This document shows, in pieces, positions 46,401-53,402 of a stretch of DNA of 64,000 nt. Both the position numbers and the translations under genes were made by a program. The notes below the pieces were generated by a model. It did not search any database and was not told where the DNA came from. It worked only from the letters and a program-made list of their open reading frames with translations. Within the stretch, counting starts at the first letter, position 1; each line of letters opens with the position of its first letter. Source of the DNA: Nymphaea colorata. Lineage: Eukaryota > Streptophyta > Magnoliopsida > Nymphaeales > Nymphaeaceae. Location: NCBI RefSeq assembly GCF_008831285.2, contig NC_045140.1, forward strand, positions 23,454,131 to 23,518,130, read 5' to 3'.

Positions 46401-48972
46401 AGTCTGTAGAGACCATCAATAACCGAACCAATCCCAATCTTCTGCCCCGTCCCCAAGTCCTGCAGTAAACAACGATCAACAGAGAAAATTAGATTACAGT
46501 TTAACTCTTTGGTAATACTGCTGACAGATAACAAATTGACAGGAATGTTGGGAACATGTAGGGCATTATGAAGACAATATTTGTTCAGTAATGATAAACT
46601 CCCTTTTCCAGCCACAGAGATAGAGGAACCATCAGCCATAGCCACATGCTGCTGTCCAGAGGTCAACCTGTACTCTTGAAACATCGTAGGGTCCCCTGTC
46701 ATATGATGAGTGGCCCCACTGTCAACAATCCAATCACCGAGGGAGGAATTACCTTGATCACTAGTAGCAACTAGGGCCTGGGCTAACTTAGCCCCCTCAG
46801 AAGTAGAAGCATCATCCTGGGTAGACAAACGACTAATGTATGCTTGCAACTCTCTAAGTTGATCTGAGGAGAGCTTGGATTTTGCAACATTGGTCGACCC
46901 TGGACTCGGCTCGGGCACAGAAGGAGCACGGCGATGAGGAGGAGGACGACCTCGGACGAGACGCTTCTCAGGATGAAGGTCCCAACAAAAATCAACAGAA
47001 TGACCCACTTTGTTGCAATGGCTGCATCGGCGAGTAGGACGCTGCCCTGTCCCTGAAGTATGGCTCACAAAGGCTGCTGGAGAGCTCCCCTGATGGGAGT
47101 CAATATGCATAATCTGGCGCCGTTGCTCCTCAGACTCAATACGAGCATATACCTCTTCGATTCCAGGAATCTCATCACAGTTAAGAATCTGGCTCCGAAT
47201 GGTTTCAAACTCATCACGCAGGCCTCCAAGGAAGATAAAGGTGCGGTCCATCCATTCCTTTTCCCAATACAGGGCATGATCTACACCACATTTCCAGTCA
47301 TCATTCACATGATAGTCAAGTTCCTCCCATTTGGTCTTCAGGGCGGCATAGAAGGAGGCAACAGATAAATCACCCTGTTTAAGAGCATATATGCTACGTT
47401 TGATTTGATATGCACGTAAAACACGTTTTTTACGACCATACATACGTGCAAGAACAGTCCACATATCATATGCAGTCGATTTACGCAAGATCAAAGGCTG
47501 AATATCTGCAGAAACCGAACTAATAATCCATACTTTAACCTGACTATCTTCCAAAGCCCAGGTCGGCCATTGCGAATCAGTTTTAGAAGGTGGAGGCTTC
47601 TCCCAAGTGATATAGTGCAGGCGACCACGACTAGTAATGCCGATTTCTAGGGCAGCAGACCACGAGAGATAGTTATCCTTGTTCAGCCGAATGGAGGTGA
47701 CATGAACAGGCAAGTTCTCACCCTTGGTATTGCTGCCCGTGTCCAGGGCATCATCAAGCTTGGAAATCACTGCGTCAGCCATGGCAATCCCCAAATAAGG
47801 TCACAACTGGCCGGCGGCGAAAACAAGACAGTCGGCGGCGACGCGGAAGAAGAGGGCAGCGGAGAAAAAACCAGTCGACGGTGCTGGGACCTGTGACGGC
47901 AGCAGGGCAGGGTGGCGCTGATAACGACGGCGACGCTGGGAGCGGCGACGGCAGCAGGGCAGGGCAGGACGACACTGGGAACGGCGGCAGCAAAGAAGAG
48001 ATCCACACCGGCGACGGCAGCAGGGCAGGGCAGAACGGCGCTGGGAACGATGACGATGGCGGTGCCGGACGGCGGCAGCGTTCCTGGACGGCGGCAGCGT
48101 TCCTGGTCGGCGGCGGTGCTGGAAACGGCAACGGGGGCAGCACGTGAACGGCGGAAAAGCACTACTTGCACACCAACGATCTCACACGCGGTGGCTCTGA
48201 TACCATGTAGAAACACGAACCACAAGGAGAGAGTAGAGAAAACACACACAGTATACGTGGAAAACCTCAGAAAGAGGTGAAAAACCACGGGGAAGCTCTG
48301 ACCTAGGGGCAAACCGCAACCCTAGGAGAGAGAAAATCACATTCACTTAACTCCACAATTACATGTAAGTGAAGAATATATAGGAGGGAGAGAAAGAGTG
48401 CCGCCTAGGATACCGAGCCCACCTCGGTATCCGTGCCCCATAGGACCGGGTCCAGATATGGACCCGGTTCCCCATTACAATATATTCTAACAAAGTACTA
48501 TAATATCTTAAACAGTTTGATTATGTTCTGTGTAGTTTCAAGTGTTATGTTCCAAGTTGGTGATTCCTCACTGCTATATCCATGTTAGTTTCCTTAAAGA
48601 AAATGACATTAACTTTTGCACATCTGAATAACAAAACGTGTGCAGATGGGACAAGCGAATTCTGGTGGCATGGGGGATATCCGATAAATATTTGTCTCGA
48701 TCAGAAGCTGAAGAATTTCAGAGAAACAATCCTTCTATTGTAAAACTCAACATAATAGAAGGGGCTGGTCATATGCCCCAGGAGGACTGGTAAAAACTTT
48801 TGCATTTCTTATTTAACTGATTTAAACTTTTGAAATAGTGTATTGGGTCCAGACATTTATTTTGTTCTTGCATTTCAGCACTTCTGTTTGGGCTTTTCCT
48901 GCTAACTATGGCTGCTGCCATGTTATTGACAGGCCCGAGAAAGTGGTTGATGCTTTAAAAGCATTCCTGTAA
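34478..48972 (+). CDS. Alpha/beta-hydrolase-fold protein, At1g52510-like, probably plastid
   Basis: Eleven exons: 34478-34732, 35139-35214, 35488-35573, 37207-37300, 37399-37475, 37955-38082, 39593-39664, 41695-41765, 42962-43037, 48646-48789, 48933-48972. All junctions are GT-AG and in phase, giving 372 residues. The first 50 or so are rich in Ser, Arg and Ala with few acids, like a chloroplast transit peptide. The core resembles haloalkane-dehalogenase-like hydrolases: oxyanion-type VHGAPTQSYSYR, APDWIGFGFSDKP, WGISDKYLS with a candidate acid Asp, and GAGHMPQEDWPEKV with the candidate His. The expected nucleophile turn after strand beta-5 reads VVQGFLVGSFGL; the usual nucleophile position after VVQ is glycine, so activity is uncertain. 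The substrate is unknown. Intron 9 (43038-48645) contains a complete Copia element, antisense. The start at 34478 is the first ATG in the exon frame. Confidence 0.9.
38500..38661. repeat. Three diverged 54-bp tandem units in hydrolase intron 6
   Basis: Units start with GGAATAAC at 38500, 38554 and 38608. Each carries TGATTG/TGAATG, then GCTCAAACA or TCAACATAG, GACATACTTTAC, and usually AAAGCTT. The period is constant at 54 bp. Non-coding. Confidence 0.75.
43204..43490 (-). repeat. 3' LTR of the Copia element
   Basis: 287 bp, given on the plus strand as TGTAGAAACACG...TATTCTAACA. Relative to the element it is the 3' LTR. It encodes the last 28 codons and stop of the gag-pol frame, which ends at 43403. 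It holds the same three inverted repeats as the other LTR: arms 43406-43415/43421-43430, 43443-43452/43457-43466, and a CCTAGGG/CCCTAGG pair at about 43300-43324. Confidence 0.97.
43403..47794 (-). CDS. Copia gag-pol polyprotein
   Basis: 1463 residues, uninterrupted. Residues 25-240 are the Copia-type gag (UBN2-like). The CCHC zinc knuckle is C257, C260, H265, C270. Aspartic protease has the active-site motif DSGATHHMTG with D358. The integrase zinc finger uses H494, H499, C523, C526; its catalytic triad is D553, D616, E652, with exactly 35 residues between the last two. Reverse transcriptase spans about 950-1190, with D1031 in LDVKNAFLNG and the YVDD box at 1113-1116. RNase H covers about 1270-1410 with D1279, E1320 and D1356. 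All key residues are present, so the product could be functional. The start at 47794 is the first ATG of the frame; the ATG four codons later is an alternative. The last 28 codons are encoded inside the 3' LTR. Whether it is expressed cannot be seen. Confidence 0.97.
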   Translation of the reverse strand: MGIAMADAVISKLDDALDTGSNTKGENLPVHVTSIRLNKDNYLSWSAALEIGITSRGRLHYITWEKPPPSKTDSQWPTWALEDSQVKVWIISSVSADIQPLILRKSTAYDMWTVLARMYGRKKRVLRAYQIKRSIYALKQGDLSVASFYAALKTKWEELDYHVNDDWKCGVDHALYWEKEWMDRTFIFLGGLRDEFETIRSQILNCDEIPGIEEVYARIESEEQRRQIMHIDSHQGSSPAAFVSHTSGTGQRPTRRCSHCNKVGHSVDFCWDLHPEKRLVRGRPPPHRRAPSVPEPSPGSTNVAKSKLSSDQLRELQAYISRLSTQDDASTSEGAKLAQALVATSDQGNSSLGDWIVDSGATHHMTGDPTMFQEYRLTSGQQHVAMADGSSISVAGKGSLSLLNKYCLHNALHVPNIPVNLLSVSSITKELNCNLIFSVDRCLLQDLGTGQKIGIGSVIDGLYRLPVQVASALISATSGQLPGMEDRSIIMRWHERLGHLPFPLLKKLFPMMFHSVSLDTFACEVCQLSKHVRASYPISFNKADRPFALVHSDVWGPSGVPTCRGFYYFMTLIDDYSRCTFVYLLKERSEVPDIVKNFVAFVETQFQTPVQTLRTDNAREYVSQSLDDFLRSKGIIHETSCSYTPPQNGVAERKNRHLLNVTRAIMFQRHVPKRYWGDALLTNAHLINRMPTRVLNGHSPYSVLWPTQNPWPLTPRVFGCVCFVHDHSPTLKKLDPRSIKAVFLGYSSTQKGYKCVDPSTSRVYVSRDVTFHEHVAYFPATPFQGECLGDRREEYSSHQLIQFMDFLDYTVSSPSVEDIVRKDRDSQMEGGPVEEQSRGHLFGQVYSRKKKDVMEDVDVANPNLPNLVTSPDDPSPMNEELPIALRKGTRSCTSHLIQRFVSYAKLSKDYKCFVTSLSMAVIPRSVEDARKDPKWLQAMTEEMDALEKNSTWEVVDIPKGTHLVGSKWVFNVKYKPDGTVERYKARLVAKGFSQKYGIDYLETFAPVAKLKTVRVILALAVQKKWSMDQLDVKNAFLNGHLEEEVYMSMPPGYARNGKCCYLKKALYGLKESPRAWFERLRVVMKTNGYKQGNGDHTLFIKQRNGLVSLLLVYVDDMIVTDDDEGEKRKMKETLAAEFDLKDLGKLRYFLGIEIARSETGLVMSQRKYTLDLLKETGKLGCRPFLTPMESGTRISIKSGTILDEEGKGRYQRLVGKLIYLTLTRPDITYAVGVLSQFMHAPTYCHWKSAERVLGYLKNDPGKGLLYTRQDRLSIEGYSDADWAGCTDTRRSTTRYCIFLGGNLVVWRSKRQKVCSRSSAEAEYRTVAMGVTEMLWLKILLADIGVKMEEKMRMYCDNKSAINLANNPVMHDRTKHVEIDRHFIRERIDSKELILPYMKSEDQVADVLTKSLCTSQFEKNVSKLGMFDMYAKLEGSVRIYCNGEPGPYLDPVLWGTDTEVGSVS
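43491..43502 (-). other. Polypurine tract of the Copia element
   Basis: Read on the minus strand this is TTGAGGGGAG with a neighbouring purine-rich stretch, immediately upstream of the 3' LTR. This is the place and composition expected for the plus-strand DNA primer. Confidence 0.75.
48194..48205 (-). other. Primer-binding site for initiator tRNA-Met
   Basis: On the minus strand this is TGGTATCAGAGC, the standard Copia primer-binding sequence complementary to the 3' end of plant initiator tRNA-Met. It directly follows the CA end of the 5' LTR with no spacer. Confidence 0.95.
48206..48492 (-). repeat. 5' LTR of the Copia element
   Basis: 287 bp, identical to 43204-43490 except for C at 48401 where the other has T. 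As the 5' LTR it should drive transcription on the minus strand. The TATA-like box at 48375-48382 lies downstream, in the transcription direction, of two perfect hairpin-forming repeats at 48408-48432 and 48445-48468. Confidence 0.97.
48375..48382 (-). promoter_or_regulatory. TATA box in the Copia 5' LTR
   Basis: On the minus strand CCTATATATTC, about 115 bp from the outer end of the LTR, leaving about 170 bp for R and U5. This is the only good TATA match in the LTR. The same sequence occurs in the other LTR. Confidence 0.6.
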
Positions 48973-50993
48973 CCTCACATGGAAGTAGTAGGTGATTGAT
49001 ATCCTCCGATTTGCTCCGTTAGTACCATCAGATTTGGATGATGGTGATTGTCGGCACGGATAAAATGAGGCTGTCGGGAGAAACTGCATTCAGGTTACTT
49101 TTCTTAACGCCGAACTCAGTTACCGGAAAGGCATCGAACTAGCGATACTACAAAAACTGTGTTATTTCGGAGCTCCATTGTGGCTTTCAATCACTGGTAA
49201 GTTACAGATCCAAAGAGAAAAATTTGCTGAATAACTGAGGCCGAAAACTACTCCGATATTTCCTTTTTCTTTTTTCTTTCCTCATGATTCGCAGATAGCA
49301 AATTTAGTACCGAAAAATTATGCTTCATCCGTTGCTGCTGTATATGTGTGTCCATCGTTCTTCAACGTGAGCAGTTTTCAAGCGCTGTAAGTCTCAAAGC
49401 ATGAGTTGCAGTTCGACGCATTATTGTCTTTGAAGTATTGTTTCTCGACATCCCTTTCCGATCTTGATCCTTGTAGGAGACAACTAGTTGCTGAAAACAA
49501 GATGGCAAATGAACGGAGAGGTAGATGAACGAGATGAACGGATCCATCTTGTCAGACTAAGACAAAGCTCTGATAATGTCCCAGATTGGGAAAAAACTAG
49601 CGTCGATGCCAACGATGTTGCCAATCTCGTTTTATCCGGGATCCCATACCCGAAGCGAATAGCCGTCCTTAATACAGCATTCAGCAACGTCGACCGTCTC
49701 AATCAACGAAATGGATTTCAGTTAAGCTTAATAATAACAATAGTGTTTTTTGATCAAAGCCCCTATTTAAGAGATCGACTTCTGGTTCCCGTTATCGTAG
49801 CCGGTTGTGTGCATCGCCCAGGATTTCTTTTCTTTAAGAAATAAGTAGTTTGGATAAAGCAAATAGAACAGCAAATTTTGGTTTTTGTTCGGCAAATTCT
49901 TCTTTAACATATATATATATATATATATACTGACTGCCTCTTAATTGTTGGATAGTTTTTTATTTATTTTTCATTGCAAACAACCGCAGCCAAAATTTTT
50001 ATTTGGCAATTATTTTTTAAGGTATTTTACTAATACCTCAAGGGATGGTAGCGTATTGGACGACAATGTGGTTTGGCTCTTTTAAGGACTCAGGTTCGAG
50101 TCTTCGAGTGGTCACTGTCATGTCTCAGTGCTTTTTACTTTTGAGCCGTAAAAGAGCTCAAAGCATGTTCTGTGAAAACCCAAGGACGGGCATAGGAAGG
50201 GTTAATGGCTTCTTAAGGGCGGTGCAATAAACCACTCACTCTTAAAAAAAAAAAAGATATGTACCAATGGTTGTCGGTAGTTTTAGATTTTTAGTGGCAG
50301 AAAAAAAAAAATCCGTTCGGCAATAGAGGTAGATGACAAATTTTAATTTATCTATTTTATATATTTAAATAAACTGTGTACATTCTTTAACCGTCGAGAT
50401 CAGTACAAAACTAAAATGCACAAGTCGAAACAGGGTTTCTCTGGTCCCAAAAACAGCATTTATGCTATGAGTCTGGAGTTTCTAGATTTTATTAACGAAG
50501 AGGAAGGGGAATCTCATACAGTGGCACAACGTGCAAATCCTGGATCTCAGATTTATTCAGATTTGCAAGCTTATGAAGAACAAGAACCTTATGTATGGTT
50601 GAGGTCGACTAATAATTAATATGTTTACACTCTAATCAGACCCAAAACAATTCATACTTAGCCAGCTTATATTCGAATTCAGAGTCGGATTGGTTGATTA
50701 AGACTGAACCATATGGGACTAAATTAGGACGCTAATATGGAACATAACCAAGCCTGGATTTTAGACAGATTCATCAGAGAATGCAAAACTGCATACTGGA
50801 TCCAGATCCATAATCAGCTAGGTTTCTTTCCTGAAGTAGACTATTTAGATCCGAATTCGGGTCGACAATCGGGTAAGTATGACCCATTGACATCAAAGCA
50901 GACCTGACCTCCAAGCCGGGAAGTATTCAGCGTTTCAAATAGAGGGAGAGCCCTCTGCGGCTCCTCGATGCTGCGAGGGCACCGGCCAAAGTA
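48973..50993. other. Intergenic DNA between hydrolase and PPR genes
   Basis: It holds the presumed 3' untranslated region of the hydrolase gene, a TA tract at about 49911-49929, and a well preserved SINE at 50042-50254. Frames at 49488-49844 and 50416-50619 have no recognisable domain. Confidence 0.6.
50042..50254 (+). mobile_element. tRNA-derived SINE, best copy
   Basis: About 213 bp. The head has the layout of a tRNA gene: first base G at 50042, A box TAGCGTATTGGA at 50049-50060 (tRNA position 8), and B box GGTTCGAGTCT at 50093-50103 (position 52). This is an RNA polymerase III promoter. A tRNA-unrelated body follows, shared with 19885-20095, and then an A12 tail starting near 50243. It is not a functional tRNA gene: the acceptor stem does not close. 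The boundaries are estimated from the tRNA start and the tail. Confidence 0.8.
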
Positions 50994-53402
50994 ATGCCAC
51001 CACCACGGCCGTCGCCACCACAACCACCATCGGATGAAGGAGCTACTCCCGTCTCTATCGGGTATATTGGCCACCGGCTGGCGACCATCCTCCGATCACC
51101 GAAGCCACTGGAGGCAAGCTCCCTTGCCCCCTTCATGCCCCACCTCTCGCTGTCCCTCCTCCCTCAGCTCATCTCATCCTTCTCCCACGACACCCCTGCT
51201 AGAAACATCATCGCCTTCTTCTCTTGGTGCCAATCTCACCTGCCAGATTTTTGCCCTTCCAACCCGATCACCATTCCTCCACTCTTCTCCCTCTTAAGCC
51301 TCCTCCTCCAGCGCCCCTACAACTTCTCCTCCGCGGTGTCCCTCCTCCGTCGCTACGTTCCCCACCACCTCCATCCTCTCTCCCTCATCCAGCTCTCTCC
51401 TTCGGAACCCCTCCTCAACGTCGCGGTCACTGCCTACGTCCATTCCCGCAACCCCCAGCTCGCCGTTGTCGTCTTCAAGGAGATGAAGCGCCGCCGCCTC
51501 CGGCCGAAGCTACTTACCTGCAACACGCTCATTAACTCGTTGGTAAGAATACCGTCTTCCACTTTCTCATTGTCGCCGTCTTCGTCTGCGGTTACTGCTA
51601 AGGAAATCCTTGATGATATGATTGAACTTGGCATTTCGCCCGACATTAGAACTTTAAATATGATCATATATGGATACAGTAAGAATTATAGATTTAAGGA
51701 AGCCATGAAAGTTTTCCGGCAAATGGGCAGTTTCGGTTGCTCGCCGGATAAGGTTACTTATAACACCATTCTTGATGGGTTCTGCAAAAAGGGTATGTTG
51801 AATGAGGCTAGGGATTTGCTTTGTGAGATGAGGGATGCCGGACTAGAGCCGAATCGGAAGACGTATAACATAATTGTGTGTGGGTATTGCCAGTTGGGGC
51901 AGTTGAAAGAGGCCGTCAAATTAGTGGAGTTGATGACCCAAAGGGATGTTGTTCCCGACAACTGGACGTACAATATGCTGATCAGCGGTTTGTGTAATTT
52001 AGGTAGAATTGATGAGGCTTGCAAGATTCGAGATGAATTGGAAAAATTGGAGCTTGTGCCCGATGTCGTAACTTATAACACGATAATTAATGGATGCTTT
52101 CATTGGAGGAGTGTGCAGCAAGCATTTGAGCAGATTGAATCGATGATAGCTAAGGGTGTCTGGCCGAATGTCGTTACCTATAATATAATGGTGAATGGAC
52201 TGTGCAAGGAAGGAAAACTAGAGGAAGCAAGACGTTTCATGGGGAAGATGTTAGAAGATGAGCTGACGCCAGATTGCATTGCTTATAATACAATGGTTGA
52301 TTCATACTGTAAGCGGGGGAGTTTTTATGAGTCCTTCAAACTGATGGATGAGATGGTTGGAAAAGGTTTAAAGATGGATACATTTACCTTCAACTCATTG
52401 CTTCAATGCTTATGCAAGGAGAAGAGGGTCAATGATGCATATGAACTACTGCTGAACAAAGCCCCTAATTGGGGATTTCTGGTCGATGAAGTTAGTTATG
52501 GTACTGTGATAAATGGGTACTGTAAAGAAGAGAACGTAGCGAAGGCTACAAAAATCTGGGATGAGATGATAAGGAAAGATATTATTCCCTGTGTGTCGAC
52601 CTACAATTCTCTTATAGGTGGATTTTGTAGGTTGGGGCAAACTGAACAAGCGGTTGCAAAGTTCATTGAGATGGTTGAGAATGGAGTATCACCAGATGAA
52701 ACCACGTTTAATACGATTATTTATGGGTACTGCAAGGCAGGGAATCTGGAGAAGTCTTTTCAGTTCCATAATGAAATGGCAGGAAGGTCATTCAAGCCAG
52801 ATGTTTACACATGCAATATTCTTATTCATGGGTTGTGCGGCGCAGGAATGATAGATAAGGCACTTAAGTTCTTTGACATGTGGACATGCAAAGGAAAAAA
52901 GGTCGACTCTGTGACTTATAATACATTAATAAATGGGTTATGTAGAGAAGGAAAACTTGAACTCGCATTGGAGTTTTTTATAGAGATGGAGGAGAAGAAA
53001 TTGGGACCTGACAGTTATACTTATGCTGCCTTACATTATGGGCTTTCCAAAGCTGGAAGACTGGATGAAATACAAGATTTGCTTTCTAAGATGGTTGAAG
53101 CTGGCATAAGACCCAGAAATTTATCTGATGCAGCACATAAAAAAGTTCAGTCTGAGGAAGAAAGGAAAGATGAATTGGTAATACAACCATGCGAAAATGC
53201 AAATACTTCTTATTATGGGCCTGATTTTTATCCACTTCAGCTTGAAGGGCTGTGCAATGATGGAAGGATGGAAGAAGTGAAACTCATTTTAGAAGAAATG
53301 CTGCAGAAGGGCATCACCATAAATATATCTACATATTTGGTTTTGGTGGGTGCACTTATAAGGAAGCAGAACAACCTCTGGCGGGGAACAAGTTACAGCT
53401 AA
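50994..53402 (+). CDS. P-type pentatricopeptide repeat protein
   Basis: 802 residues in one exon. The N-terminal 60 residues are Pro/Ser/Arg-rich and lack the PPR pattern, consistent with an organelle targeting signal. About 16 canonical 35-residue P-type motifs run from about residue 140 to 700 (for example VTYNTILDGFCKKG and VTYNTLINGLCREG). A non-PPR insert of about 40 residues (LSDAAHKKVQ...) and one more partial repeat (QLEGLCNDGRMEEVK) follow. There is no E, DYW or SMR domain, so the protein should bind organelle RNA and act in stability, splicing or translation rather than editing. It recalls the At2g16880 group, but I cannot confirm that. The first in-frame ATG is used. The C-terminus is short after the last repeat, and the frame may end earlier than in relatives. 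Confidence 0.93.
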   Translation: MPPPRPSPPQPPSDEGATPVSIGYIGHRLATILRSPKPLEASSLAPFMPHLSLSLLPQLISSFSHDTPARNIIAFFSWCQSHLPDFCPSNPITIPPLFSLLSLLLQRPYNFSSAVSLLRRYVPHHLHPLSLIQLSPSEPLLNVAVTAYVHSRNPQLAVVVFKEMKRRRLRPKLLTCNTLINSLVRIPSSTFSLSPSSSAVTAKEILDDMIELGISPDIRTLNMIIYGYSKNYRFKEAMKVFRQMGSFGCSPDKVTYNTILDGFCKKGMLNEARDLLCEMRDAGLEPNRKTYNIIVCGYCQLGQLKEAVKLVELMTQRDVVPDNWTYNMLISGLCNLGRIDEACKIRDELEKLELVPDVVTYNTIINGCFHWRSVQQAFEQIESMIAKGVWPNVVTYNIMVNGLCKEGKLEEARRFMGKMLEDELTPDCIAYNTMVDSYCKRGSFYESFKLMDEMVGKGLKMDTFTFNSLLQCLCKEKRVNDAYELLLNKAPNWGFLVDEVSYGTVINGYCKEENVAKATKIWDEMIRKDIIPCVSTYNSLIGGFCRLGQTEQAVAKFIEMVENGVSPDETTFNTIIYGYCKAGNLEKSFQFHNEMAGRSFKPDVYTCNILIHGLCGAGMIDKALKFFDMWTCKGKKVDSVTYNTLINGLCREGKLELALEFFIEMEEKKLGPDSYTYAALHYGLSKAGRLDEIQDLLSKMVEAGIRPRNLSDAAHKKVQSEEERKDELVIQPCENANTSYYGPDFYPLQLEGLCNDGRMEEVKLILEEMLQKGITINISTYLVLVGALIRKQNNLWRGTSYS

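Larger units (their letters stand above)
43204..48492 (-). mobile_element. Complete Copia LTR retrotransposon
   Basis: A 5289-bp element inserted antisense in intron 9 of the hydrolase gene. It has everything expected of an autonomous Copia copy. The two 287-bp LTRs begin TG and end CA. Identical 5-bp target duplications AAGTA lie at 43199-43203 and 48493-48497. The primer-binding site directly adjoins the 5' LTR, a purine tract adjoins the 3' LTR, and a single gag-pol frame has no stops or frameshifts. The order protease, integrase, reverse transcriptase, RNase H is diagnostic of Copia. The LTRs differ at one base (T at 43399, C at 48401), so the insertion is recent. Confidence 0.97.

Noticed and set aside
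47767-48312. Open frames on both strands next to the Copia gag start
   Set aside because: They arise from the GC-rich repeated leader and cross the LTR; no homologous domain is visible.
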